From Mesorhizobium hawassense (lineage in GTDB: Bacteria; Pseudomonadota; Alphaproteobacteria; Rhizobiales; Rhizobiaceae), in NCBI RefSeq assembly GCF_003289945.1, contig NZ_QMBP01000012.1:156567-220566 (forward strand): a DNA stretch of 64,000 nt, read 5' to 3'. Below, one piece after another: positions 19,759-27,841 of this stretch (position 1 is the first letter of the stretch; each line of letters begins with the position of its first letter). Both the position numbers and the translations under genes were made by a program. Under the pieces are notes generated by a model that saw only the letters and a program-made list of their open reading frames with translations, was not told where the DNA came from and ran no database searches.

Positions 19759-20244
19759 ATGCATCTGCTGGCAGGCCTCGCATCAACTGAAGACCTCGAC
19801 AAGTCGAACAATGTTGTACGGCTTGGTGCATTGCAATGGGGCGCGACGCTACCGCCGCTGCTGTTTGATCACGACCTAGACCTGAGCAAGACCGTCGGCA
19901 CCATCCATCGACTCGAGTGGACAACGGACGGGCTTGCGATCGCGGCCCTAGTCGAGGACATGTACGCCACGATCAAGGGCTTCTCGGCGAGGTTCCGGGT
20001 CGAGGACTACGAAATCGTCGGTCAAGGCTCGCGTGCCCATGCGGTAGTAAAGCGGGGAACCATTCGCGAAATCTCGTTAGTCGACAGACCTTGCTGCCCG
20101 GGCGCGCTCGTATTGTCGCGGCAGCACTACGACCCGCCTCCCTTCGGAGCCTACGCTAGGGCCGCCGGCCTGCAGTTCGATGCGCTGGCCAGGGCTATAG
20201 CTGCCCTCCAAGCTGCAATCAGTTCAGTCAAGCAGGAAATGTAA
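19759..20244 (+). CDS. HK97-type prohead protease (S78 family)
   Basis: 161-residue protease that would cleave the scaffold/delta domain of a capsid protein. Key motifs are LPPLLFDHD with the likely catalytic His38, KGFSARFR with Ser76, and REISLVDRPCCPGALV, the conserved end of the fold. The family usually has L-S-x-G-F at the serine; here it is G-F-S-A-R. No capsid protein gene follows, so the substrate may come from another phage. The gene follows the 70-residue gene by one base. Confidence 0.82.
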   Translation: MHLLAGLASTEDLDKSNNVVRLGALQWGATLPPLLFDHDLDLSKTVGTIHRLEWTTDGLAIAALVEDMYATIKGFSARFRVEDYEIVGQGSRAHAVVKRGTIREISLVDRPCCPGALVLSRQHYDPPPFGAYARAAGLQFDALARAIAALQAAISSVKQEM

Positions 20245-20248
20245 AACA

Positions 20249-20599
20249 ATGGCGACCAACATTCGTGACATTATCAGACTTGCTCTCAATGCGGGCTGGA
20301 CTGGCGAAGCGCTTGCTTTCGCCCTCAAGTGGCCTGTGAATGACGCCCGAACCTTTCTTGCAACGGGGCGCGCCGAGCCGGATCGACTCGACCAATTTGA
20401 ACGTTGGGCGCGTCATAAGGTCGGCGTAGCGGGAACGGGCGAGGATCTCTTCGCCCCGCCAACACAAACGCAGCCGATGAAAATGGGCGCCATTCCGCCT
20501 GCTGCACCGGTCTACACAATCACACCGGAACCGAACACTGTTGACGATGCCGACACGGCGCAACGACAGAAACGCTTTCTCAAGGCCGGGGTCGCGTGA
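20249..20599 (+). CDS. Hypothetical protein after the protease
   Basis: 116 residues; the N-terminal 60 are helical (DIIRLALNAGWTGEALAFAL), followed by a P/T-rich linker and a basic end. Separated from the protease stop by four bases. No family recognised. By position one would expect a capsid or scaffold component, but the length is too short for a major capsid protein. Confidence 0.55.
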   Translation: MATNIRDIIRLALNAGWTGEALAFALKWPVNDARTFLATGRAEPDRLDQFERWARHKVGVAGTGEDLFAPPTQTQPMKMGAIPPAAPVYTITPEPNTVDDADTAQRQKRFLKAGVA

Positions 20600-20744
20600 T
20601 TATTGCCCCCGAGCGCCATACGGACCGGTCAGCGAGCGATTGCTCCCGAACAATGCATATGCGGGCACCGATCCGTTGCGCGCGCTGTCGAGCGGGCGCA
20701 GAGGCGATTTTCGTCGCCAGTCGGGAATGTTCTCTTTCCGCGAG

Positions 20745-20963
20745 CTATTTCGACGTCGGCAAGTGATAGGTAAATGGATTGGCTGGGCCTCCATCCCCAC
20801 GTCGCTCTACCTCTCCCCGAGCGATCATGCGCCGGCAAGTTGAGTTAACTCGCTGCTGATAGCCGTCCATGCCAAATATGGCATGTGCCAATTCGGCTTC
20901 CGTTAAACCCGGCTGCTCGACGATCCTCGCTATGATCCGCTCATGAACCGTGGCCATGCTCAT
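20745..20963 (-). CDS. Small winged-helix protein
   Basis: 72 residues with the pattern VHERIIARIVEQPGLTEAELAHAIF followed by a recognition-like helix (QRVNSTCRRMIARGEVER) and a wing (PFTYHLP). This is the layout of a small winged helix-turn-helix DNA-binding protein. It overlaps the stop of the PrimPol gene upstream by four bases (ATGA-type coupling). Probably a regulator or replication accessory protein of the element. Confidence 0.6.
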   Translation of the reverse strand: MSMATVHERIIARIVEQPGLTEAELAHAIFGMDGYQQRVNSTCRRMIARGEVERRGDGGPANPFTYHLPTSK

Positions 20964-21958
20964 CCCTCCCTGCGCTGCTCGAACGCGCCTACTGCTTTGT
21001 GAAACGTGCTCTCTAGGTATCTTGCGGATTTGCCAGGGCGCGGCCAGAACCCATTTCGAACCATAATTATTTCGAAATGGGCGAAGTTGTCGGTCTTTTG
21101 AGCGACGGTCCTCGCTAAGGACATATCGACCTTACTTTGGTCGTTACCATACCGTGCCAGCAACTTCCCCTTAGCCTCTGCAAGCTGCGCCTTACTGTGT
21201 GCGTTGCCCTCATCCGACTTAAGGGGAAAAAGGAACTCGCGGCAGGGATCGTCGCGCAGCGAATACATATGGCGAATGGCCTTAATGACCAGCTCGAGGT
21301 TTTCGGTAACTAGTGGCGAGCGCGACAACGAGGCCCCGCCCTGCTCTGGTAGCTGGCCGCCGTTCTCCAAGTGCCTGTCGAGAATGTAGTTGATCAACGG
21401 AGCAGCGTCCTTGATCGGCAGGTCCTTCTCCTGCACCGTGTTGAAGGTCATCGCAAAAAAGCGGGTGGTCGAGTACACCTCGACCGCTCCAAGTAAACCC
21501 TGCCGTGCGGCCCCTAGCCTTTGCATAGTCACGGGGTGATTGAGCCGCCCGAAAAGGTGGAAGCCTTTGCCGGACAGCGAGCGCTGCGTCAGCGTTGGAA
21601 ATTGCAGGATGTAGCCGATGGCCTGCTGCGCGAGAGGAGTAAGTTGGGCGAGCTTGTAGAAGTCAACGTCAATGCCGACAAAGTCATGCTCCCCGGCAAA
21701 TACGAAGCCAATACCGTGATGGAGATCGGGGTAATTCTTCACGTAATAGATCGCGTTGTTCAGGGACGTGTGATTTCGCGGATCGTTGACATTGCAGTCC
21801 CTCCCGTTCGCCCTGACTGGCACCTTATCGACCTTGCCATCTTCCCGTTGGCGAATCTGAAACGTCAGCCAGGAATTGACGTCCATCATCGGACGCCAAT
21901 TGTCGCTGACGCCCTGTTCCAAGAAGGCTTTGGCGCGGGCACGCAGATCACTGATCAT
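20960..21958 (-). CDS. Primase-polymerase (AEP/PrimPol) domain protein
   Basis: 332 residues. The archaeo-eukaryotic primase fold is indicated by DFVGIDVDF with the metal-binding pair D97 and D99, and by SLSGKGFHLFGR (129-138) with the conserved Ser/His motif, followed by a third strand (VEVYSTTRFFAMTFNT). The C-terminal 100 residues are probably a helical extension. This layout matches phage NrS-1-type PrimPol parts, where primase and helicase are one polypeptide; here the helicase is a separate gene at 23244 on the opposite strand. It overlaps the downstream winged-helix gene and the upstream 138-residue gene by four bases each. Confidence 0.8.
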   Translation of the reverse strand: MISDLRARAKAFLEQGVSDNWRPMMDVNSWLTFQIRQREDGKVDKVPVRANGRDCNVNDPRNHTSLNNAIYYVKNYPDLHHGIGFVFAGEHDFVGIDVDFYKLAQLTPLAQQAIGYILQFPTLTQRSLSGKGFHLFGRLNHPVTMQRLGAARQGLLGAVEVYSTTRFFAMTFNTVQEKDLPIKDAAPLINYILDRHLENGGQLPEQGGASLSRSPLVTENLELVIKAIRHMYSLRDDPCREFLFPLKSDEGNAHSKAQLAEAKGKLLARYGNDQSKVDMSLARTVAQKTDNFAHFEIIMVRNGFWPRPGKSARYLESTFHKAVGAFEQRREG

Positions 21959-22371
21959 GCTGGGTTCATGACTCCGCGGAAGCTGTGACCGATAAGCGTA
22001 TCAAGGTCGCAAGGGAGTTCCGTTTGGCACAACCCCATGCCGATCTCGGCGATCCTTGCGGCCATGTGGTCGTCTTCGTCGCAGTCGCAGAGGCAATGTT
22101 CTTCATGCCATGCGAAGTTTCGCCACGGTAGTGGGTCGAGCACCGAGAACCAGAACGTCATGCAGGGCCGTCCTGGGTAGACGAAGCCTCGCGTGATTTT
22201 GTCGAGGCGTCCGGTGAAGTCTGTCGGCTCCGTAACTTCGGTGAAGCGGACTGCATGTTTCTCGCGCAGTTGCATTTCCGCATAATGGCATACTCGCCAT
22301 GGCGACGTTGACAACTTTGGCACTGACCGAGGGTCATTGGCGACGAAAATCCCAAGATTGTCAAAGCGCAT
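21955..22371 (-). CDS. Hypothetical protein of the replication operon
   Basis: 138 residues with several cysteines in an acidic CLCDCDEDDH segment and a C-terminal CDLDTLIGHSFRGVM. The last motif is reminiscent of the end of phage single-strand-binding-like OB proteins, but the resemblance is too short for an assignment. Its stop overlaps the PrimPol start by four bases, and it follows a 57- to 61-residue gene. Confidence 0.6.
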   Translation of the reverse strand: MRFDNLGIFVANDPRSVPKLSTSPWRVCHYAEMQLREKHAVRFTEVTEPTDFTGRLDKITRGFVYPGRPCMTFWFSVLDPLPWRNFAWHEEHCLCDCDEDDHMAARIAEIGMGLCQTELPCDLDTLIGHSFRGVMNPA

Positions 22372-22373
22372 GC

Positions 22374-22547
22374 TCAGCGCTTCCTTCTAGCTTCCACTAG
22401 CTTCGCTGGTCCTACGACGCGGTCGCCCCGGAGCGGCACCAGCCATTTCGCTCCGTCGAGCACGATCAGGTGCTGAATAATCGGCCGGAGATCAACGGGT
22501 TTGTACCTAAACGCGTTCGCACTTACGCGTGGACTGTAGACCTGCAT
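22374..22547 (-). CDS. Small hypothetical protein
   Basis: 57 residues from ATG 22547 (GTG codons just upstream are alternatives). Basic C-terminus (VGPAKLVEARRKR). It ends two bases before the 138-residue gene and begins five bases after the stop of a small membrane-peptide ORF, so it sits well in the leftward operon. No family recognised. Confidence 0.5.
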   Translation of the reverse strand: MQVYSPRVSANAFRYKPVDLRPIIQHLIVLDGAKWLVPLRGDRVVGPAKLVEARRKR

Positions 22548-22552
22548 CACGA

Positions 22553-22657
22553 TCACCACGCGGCTCGCAGAAAGGCCGGGATGGCCGCTGCTATGACGAT
22601 GATTGAACCGCCCAGGCTCAAGCCTATCAGTATCGCAACTATAGATTTAATATTCAC
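22553..22657 (-). CDS. Predicted 34-residue single-span membrane peptide
   Basis: GTG at 22657 is preceded by AGAGAGG at good spacing. The peptide reads (M)NIKSIVAILIGLSLGGSI, continues through a second hydrophobic stretch (IVIAAAIPAFL) and ends RAAW: one long membrane helix with a basic start and end. It heads the leftward replication operon. It is too small for family assignment; the good ribosome binding site is the main support. Confidence 0.45.
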   Translation of the reverse strand: MNIKSIVAILIGLSLGGSIIVIAAAIPAFLRAAW

Positions 22658-22838
22658 CGTGGCGCCTCTCTTTATTTCGATTATTTGAGATTGTTATTTA
22701 TTATAATTGTGCGATTTGCGACGTGTCGTCAATTGTTCCGAAATATATATTTTAACGCCGCTCGTGACACACGCAATCAATGCGAATACAACGTTTAAAT
22801 GAATTTCCGGCGACCCTCTTAATACGCAAGGAGCAACA
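22658..22838. promoter_or_regulatory. Divergent AT-rich promoter region of the element
   Basis: An AT-rich stretch between the leftward replication operon and the rightward HTH gene, the likely early control region. AAGGAG for the HTH gene lies at its right end. Several TTATT/AATAT runs could be -10 boxes, but I could not single one out. Confidence 0.45.
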
Positions 22839-23150
22839 ATGACTGAGAACTTAGCACTTCCCCTGAATCTGACATTGCTCGTCGATGGCAATCTCAAAAA
22901 TCGAGTAAAGGCTGACCGGCGTAATACCGTCGAACTGGCAAAGGCCATTGGCTGCGACTACCAGCAGCTAACGAGGTTCCGCCTCGGAGTGATGGCAAAC
23001 CCGCCGCTCGATTTCCTGACTAAGCTGGTAGCCTTTTACCTTCCGAACGCGTCAGTGAATCTCGATAGCCACGAGCCCGTCGTTCATCCGACTGTCACCT
23101 ACGCCGACGTGCCCTGCCCCATACTTGTCCTTCCGCGCGCCGCAGCGTAA
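22839..23150 (+). CDS. Probable helix-turn-helix regulator
   Basis: 103 residues. The segment NTVELAKAIGCDYQQLTRFR has the spacing of a Cro/CI-type helix-turn-helix (residues about 30-50), and a helix for dimerisation follows. AAGGAG seven bases before the ATG. Its position at the divergent switch region and upstream of the helicase suggests the element's repressor or an activator of replication genes. No Cro/CI subfamily is identifiable. Confidence 0.6.
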   Translation: MTENLALPLNLTLLVDGNLKNRVKADRRNTVELAKAIGCDYQQLTRFRLGVMANPPLDFLTKLVAFYLPNASVNLDSHEPVVHPTVTYADVPCPILVLPRAAA

Positions 23151-23243
23151 CATCCGACTCACTGGTTGGCCGAATCCTCTCAACTTGGCCCGCGCCCTTG
23201 GTGGCCGTAGTCCCCATGCCCCGGCGGCAAGTAGAGGCCAACC

Positions 23244-25313
23244 ATGTCCAACGAAACTTCCGACGATATTCCGAGACCTGATCCCCGGCTCGCGCAATTT
23301 GCCATCAAGCAGCCGCCCGAAAAGCAGCATGCGAACGACGACGCCCATGGTCAGCCCGTTTCCGACGACGAGTTTTCCGATTTCGAAGCGGAGCTCAACG
23401 GCGTGCTTGGCGAGTACATTGGCGAGCGCGCCCAGCCTCAGCCTCCACAGACTTTTCCGGCGTACGATTCTGCCGCGATTGCCGCGAGGGCGAAGGCTGA
23501 AATGGAAGCAGCCTTGGGGGACCGGCTGAAGACCTTCAACAATCTTGTCGAGGATGCGGCGGCCGGAGAGAAGAATTGCAGGCTCAGCGACCTACGCCAG
23601 ATGTTCGTCCGCGCCATTGAAGCGGGGCTTAGACGTAGTCCTTCGTACCTCGGTGACTTCTTCACTGCTCTTACGAAATCGACCGGACACAGCCCCAGGC
23701 GGCTTGAAGCAGCCTTCAAGGAGGTCGAGCGCGACCACCGAGGCGCGGCTGGAGAGGGCGTCACGCCGATTGGCAGCGTCGAGCAAGGCTTGGGGTGGTT
23801 TAACACCCACATGTACGCGATCCGCGACTACGGCGGCACGATGGTGATCAAGAACAAGGATGGTACCGGCTCCTTCTTCACCCGCGATAAGTTTGTGGTC
23901 GCGTATGGCGACCGGATTGCCTTCAATGAAGAGGGAAAGCCAGTTGCTGTCGCGAGCGCCTGGCTTTCTCACGACCTGTCGAAACACAACCGCTATACCC
24001 TCGAGCGGTTCGAGCCACAGCCACCCGGCGTCGAGTTCAGCAAAGTGATTCCGCGCGCTGACGGTGACAACGATCTCAACATCTGGAGGGGCTACCAGCC
24101 CGCCATCATCCCGGCGAATCCATGTCTGAGCCTCGACCAGCAATGCCCGATGATCCACGAGTACCTGTTCAACGTCATCGCGGCCGGAGATCGAGACGTT
24201 TTCCAATACATCCTCCGCTGGGAAACCGATGCGGTAGTCAACCCCCGGCGCCTTGCAGGCAGGACAGCCCTTTACTTCTGGGACCCGCTCGGGCGCACAG
24301 GCAAGAATATGTTCTTCAATATGAACGTGGCCATCTTCGGCAAGGAGCAATGCTTTGGCTCGGCGCGCCAAAAAGTGATGGACGGCGATTTCACCGAGCA
24401 GTTCGCAAACAAGTACTTTACCTGCCAGGATGAGGCCCCGACTGTCGCACAGAGCGGGCGCGAAGCGACCGACGCAGCGAAGCGCGGCGCGTTTCTATGG
24501 TCCTTAATCGATGATCCTACATTGGATCTTGAGCCGAAGGGGGTCGGCATGCGGCAGGTGGTCAACTTTGGCCGCCGTATGATTGCGACCAACCGGGCTT
24601 TCGCCGTATCGGGAGGGGGCGGCTCCGACCGTATCTTTGCAACGGAAGTCAGCGCCGTTCACCGAAACGACCACAAGTTCTATGGGGCGCTTCAAGGCAT
24701 CTTTGATGCCTTTCGCACGGGGGGTGAGATGGACCGCTTCTTCAGCCTCATGGTTTCGGCGAGGGACCATGCTTGGATCCGGGAATTTCACCCGCAGGTG
24801 CATAAGCCGATAACCGCGACGATGGACGCCCAGCGCGAGCGATCGCTGGCCGGGTTTCCGAACATGCTGAAGCTGCTGCTCGACCGCGGGGAATTACCTT
24901 TTACCGAAACCGGCGAGCGTATGGACGCCGCTGAACTTGACCCACAACTGCGCGACGTCGGCCACGTGCCTGCTCACTTCGTGCAGAGCCACATCATGCG
25001 GGCCTGCATCAACAACCTGCCGGGCATCAAAATCGACAACGTTGACGATACAGCCTTCGGTCGGAACGTTATGACCGCGTTCGCTTGGTGCGGGCGCGAC
25101 GAAAAGGAGAAACGCCGGCTAAAGCGATTTGGGCGGGACTCATTTGAGGGGCGGCGCTGGCCGCCGTTGTGGGTTTGCCGTCGGCTCTGGGAACTTAAGT
25201 ACTTCGGTGGCCGCCCTTACGATTGGGCGACAATTGAGGACGGAAATGGCGGCATCCTTGACCGCCCGGATTGGAAGGTGCCAACCTCCGCTGTCGTCGT
25301 GCTCCGTCGCTGA
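23244..25313 (+). CDS. Phage replicative helicase (DUF5906-like, superfamily 3 type)
   Basis: 689 residues. The N-terminal 200 look disordered and helical; the ATPase core starts near residue 290, with Walker A DPLGRTGKNMFF (about 346-356) and a Walker B/sensor segment FTCQDEAPT (about 391-400), then IATNRAFAV as a sensor-1-like strand. This is the DUF5906 'primase-helicase' pattern of phages and satellites. It would unwind the element's DNA together with the PrimPol at 20960-21958, encoded on the other strand. The TTGGG repeats that begin at its stop codon are a candidate origin. Confidence 0.82.
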   Translation: MSNETSDDIPRPDPRLAQFAIKQPPEKQHANDDAHGQPVSDDEFSDFEAELNGVLGEYIGERAQPQPPQTFPAYDSAAIAARAKAEMEAALGDRLKTFNNLVEDAAAGEKNCRLSDLRQMFVRAIEAGLRRSPSYLGDFFTALTKSTGHSPRRLEAAFKEVERDHRGAAGEGVTPIGSVEQGLGWFNTHMYAIRDYGGTMVIKNKDGTGSFFTRDKFVVAYGDRIAFNEEGKPVAVASAWLSHDLSKHNRYTLERFEPQPPGVEFSKVIPRADGDNDLNIWRGYQPAIIPANPCLSLDQQCPMIHEYLFNVIAAGDRDVFQYILRWETDAVVNPRRLAGRTALYFWDPLGRTGKNMFFNMNVAIFGKEQCFGSARQKVMDGDFTEQFANKYFTCQDEAPTVAQSGREATDAAKRGAFLWSLIDDPTLDLEPKGVGMRQVVNFGRRMIATNRAFAVSGGGGSDRIFATEVSAVHRNDHKFYGALQGIFDAFRTGGEMDRFFSLMVSARDHAWIREFHPQVHKPITATMDAQRERSLAGFPNMLKLLLDRGELPFTETGERMDAAELDPQLRDVGHVPAHFVQSHIMRACINNLPGIKIDNVDDTAFGRNVMTAFAWCGRDEKEKRRLKRFGRDSFEGRRWPPLWVCRRLWELKYFGGRPYDWATIEDGNGGILDRPDWKVPTSAVVVLRR

Positions 25314-25545
25314 TGTTGGGCAGTCACCGTTCGTCAGAGAATGTTGGGCGGTTGGGGCGTTGGGTACCCCGCAAAAATCCCCGCACATTAAATGCAATGT
25401 TTCCAGCCCTCAGTATCTTCTTTTCCTATTACCCCTTTCAGAAACTGCCCAACGTACCCAACGTACCCAACGTTCGCCAGCAGCCCCTTGAAAATCGGCA
25501 CTTCGGAATGTTGGGCAGTCGCAGATGGCGATGCCCAACATTACC
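25314..25545. repeat. TTGGG/CCCAA repeat cluster, candidate replication origin
   Basis: TGTTGGGCAGTC occurs at 25314 and again, in similar form, near 25509. TGTTGGGCG-GTTGGGGC-GTTGGGTAC is a tandem at 25342-25367. The inverse ACTGCCCAACGTACCCAACG and two more TACCCAACG units fill 25444-25472, and ATGCCCAACA lies at 25531. At least eight copies of GTTGGG or its complement occur, in both orientations, right after the helicase gene. Iteron-like origin for this element is my inference. Confidence 0.6.
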
Positions 25546-25945
25546 CGACAGTCTTGGCCTCTCGGTTGCGAACGAACGCGACGGCGCGTCCCTACGCCCG
25601 TGTCCATGTCGACGGCTCCCCACCTCAACTCGCCGCTTGTTAGGGTCTGAGTTATGGCGAGTCGGTAACGGGTCGCCCGAAGCCCTTACTTCGCATGGCT
25701 TGCCGCTCCGAGCGCGATGTTTGTTGCGAAAGTCGCGGTGCTCTTGGCGCCGTTCTAGGGGCGACGGAAACGCCCCTTCTCCGTACCCAGGAACCCCTTT
25801 AAACTCACGGCGCTCCTTGCGACCTGTCACCCTCCGACTGTCAGGCGAAGTCGCACCCTGGGATCGGCTACGAGAAGCAAGTAACCCATCCGTAGTCTAG
25901 CATAGAGCTGACTGTTGGTGCATGATGCTACCGAGGGAGGGGACA
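25546..25945. other. Non-coding stretch before the HEPN-like gene
   Basis: About 400 bases with no convincing gene; open frames on both strands are rich in Arg/Ser/Pro and look random. GAGGGAGGGG at its right end is the ribosome binding site of the next gene. Together with the repeats upstream it could form the origin and leader region. Confidence 0.4.
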
Positions 25946-26533
25946 ATGGCAGATAAGATCAAAGTACGAGTCCAGGAGCACAGGAACGTTTTCATTCACA
26001 ACGACCTCGCCAACGCAGCTTTCTACTTCAAGCAACGAATCTCGGAGCGCTTGAAGAACGGAGACCACGAAGGGGTTGGGTTAGAAATGATGGCGTGCTT
26101 GACGATGATCGCATTTGCAGTCGAAGCAAAGTTCAATTTTCTTGGCCATAGACTTGTAGCAAAATGGGATGAGAGGGCACCGTATCTGGATAAGGTGAGA
26201 AGGGTGACCAAGCATCTCGGCGTCGCCTTTGATGACAAAACCCGGCCATATAAATCCGTGCGCGATCTCAAAGATTTCCGTGACACGCTGGCTCACGGCA
26301 AACCTTTGGAGTTGCGAACAGACAAGGAGATCGTGACGACGCACGAAGAACTGGAAAAACGTGGCTATCTGACGGCTGATTGGCAGAAGAGACTCACCGA
26401 GCAATTCGTGAATGACGCGTTTGACGATATGGAAGCGATCTGGCGCGACTTACTTGCTCGTTCGAACCTCGCAATATTTGACACCCTAACCAGTGGCGGG
26501 AGCTCAATCACCTTCATTGAGAGCGTAGCTTAG
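25946..26533 (+). CDS. HEPN-like helical protein
   Basis: 195 residues from ATG 25946 (GGGAGGGG upstream; an earlier ATG at 25922 lacks a site). All-helical. The segment LKDFRDTLAHGKP contains R112-x4-H117, the Rx4-6H signature of HEPN RNases, preceded by a helix with D/E residues. HEPN proteins act in toxin-antitoxin, abortive infection and RNA-processing systems; many others are non-catalytic. Carried as cargo between the origin-like region and a secreted protein. No partner antitoxin is obvious. Family call is by motif only. Confidence 0.5.
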   Translation: MADKIKVRVQEHRNVFIHNDLANAAFYFKQRISERLKNGDHEGVGLEMMACLTMIAFAVEAKFNFLGHRLVAKWDERAPYLDKVRRVTKHLGVAFDDKTRPYKSVRDLKDFRDTLAHGKPLELRTDKEIVTTHEELEKRGYLTADWQKRLTEQFVNDAFDDMEAIWRDLLARSNLAIFDTLTSGGSSITFIESVA

Positions 26534-26553
26534 GAAAATTCCGGAACTCCAGA

Positions 26554-26928
26554 CTATTTTGCCTTAACGATCATCGATTGCGATGCGTCGACTCCCATGC
26601 ATGCAGCAACGAGCCTACTCGCGCTGGCAGGCTTACCATCGTCCTGAATGCCGGCGATCGCTTCGAACTGTTTTCCGCCATGCGCGCACGCAGTCGTAAT
26701 GTCTCCGTCGGCGCTACCCTCGATAGCGTCTACAGAGTCCTGAGCTTCGGGAGACCACGCGAGTGGATAGCTAGTGTCACTGCAATACTGGACCGCAGTA
26801 TCGGCGTAACAGACTTGCCTAGCCGTTTCGAGCTGAGCAGCTGTCAGCGATGCAGCGTGCGCCGACGCTGCGGTTAGGGTGATCGCGCCGACTGCGACAG
26901 CGATGCGCAACGTCAATGCCCTCCTCAA
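26554..26928 (-). CDS. Small secreted protein
   Basis: 124 residues with a Sec signal peptide (basic MRRALTLR, hydrophobic core, cleavage after AHA at residue 25). The mature part has four cysteines (about residues 40, 48, 80 and 109), consistent with two disulfides in the periplasm. Antisense to the surrounding cargo genes. Function unknown; a cell-surface role for a prophage cargo gene is possible. Confidence 0.55.
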   Translation of the reverse strand: MRRALTLRIAVAVGAITLTAASAHAASLTAAQLETARQVCYADTAVQYCSDTSYPLAWSPEAQDSVDAIEGSADGDITTACAHGGKQFEAIAGIQDDGKPASASRLVAACMGVDASQSMIVKAK

Positions 26929-27072
26929 CTATAGATTGTACATGTTATCCCCCACACCCCCGTGCCTTGCAAGGTCGGTCGCATTGACCGCGTCGCAGCT
27001 ACCTCTGACAGTACCGTTACGTCAGAAGCCGTGCTACCTGATGGGCTTGGCCAAAATCGTAGGGTGATTCTG

Positions 27073-27330
27073 ATGGTGGATCGGTACGTCTTCGTCGCCA
27101 AGGTGCGTCAGCGGGAATCGAACGGCGAAAGTCATCATGACGGCAGCGAGCTCTGGATAACCTACTTCGAGGACAAGGCATTCACGTTCACTAGCGACGA
27201 GACGATTGGCGCAATCTACGACCGCATCAGCCGTACTGACGGCGACGTGATTGAGATCAAGCTGATGTATGACCGGGCCAGCTACAACCCGCCGCCTGCG
27301 ACCGGGGACGACGACGGGATACCCTACTGA
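27073..27330 (+). CDS. Hypothetical protein, 85 residues
   Basis: The start is set at ATG 27073 (MVDRYVFVAKVRQRE); the frame is open upstream without a good ribosome binding site. Compact beta-rich acidic protein ending in a D-rich tail (TGDDDGIPY). No family recognised. Followed after 23 bases by a small zinc-ribbon-like gene on the same strand. Confidence 0.5.
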   Translation: MVDRYVFVAKVRQRESNGESHHDGSELWITYFEDKAFTFTSDETIGAIYDRISRTDGDVIEIKLMYDRASYNPPPATGDDDGIPY

Positions 27331-27353
27331 CCGCCTGTGGCAAGGAATCGACC

Positions 27354-27593
27354 ATGGAAACTTGGATTGAGGCTGATTGTCCGATAACGGACGAGCCAGC
27401 CGCGCGGCTTGAGAAGACGTTCGGCGACTACGAGGAGTACAGATGTCCGACCTGCAAGCACTTCCGCATCTCGGGCTCGGCGGTCGAGTCGATCAAAAAG
27501 TACAATGTAGAGGCGAAGCTCGAACTGCTGGTCCTGGCGAAGCGCCTAGCTGACCCCAAGGGCGAGTTGCCTTTCGTCATGAACGTTGACTGA
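27354..27593 (+). CDS. Small cysteine-containing hypothetical protein
   Basis: 79 residues. A cysteine near residue 9 (CPIT) and CPTC at about 30-33 could form part of a zinc site, but only three cysteines are present, with a nearby histidine (KHF). Helical C-terminal half. Probably cotranscribed with the preceding gene. Function unknown. Confidence 0.5.
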   Translation: METWIEADCPITDEPAARLEKTFGDYEEYRCPTCKHFRISGSAVESIKKYNVEAKLELLVLAKRLADPKGELPFVMNVD

Positions 27594-27841
27594 CAGTGGG
27601 CGACGCAGTTCGGACCGCTTAGTCGCCGCTGTCTAGATCTCTTCGTGAAAAGAGGGCGTCTCGCCAAATAACCCGCTTCTCCCACCGGATCTCCACCAAA
27701 CGCCGGAAACGGATTCTGTGTGCCTGCTCGTCACTAGGGTGAAACAATTCGCTGAAGTGAGGAACATATTCCTCCACGGTCAAGAGGGCGGTTGACTTTT
27801 CGTTCCCTTTTTGTTCACATAGCACAACGGGCGACATATCT

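Noticed and set aside
22128..22139. Third copy of the shared non-coding motif (CGGTAGTGGGTC)
   Set aside because: Only 12 bases match and they lie inside a coding region with unrelated flanks, so chance is enough.
25438..25830. Minus-strand frame over the repeat region
   Set aside because: Its 'TLGTLGTLG' end is just the repeat translated, and there is no family or start signal.
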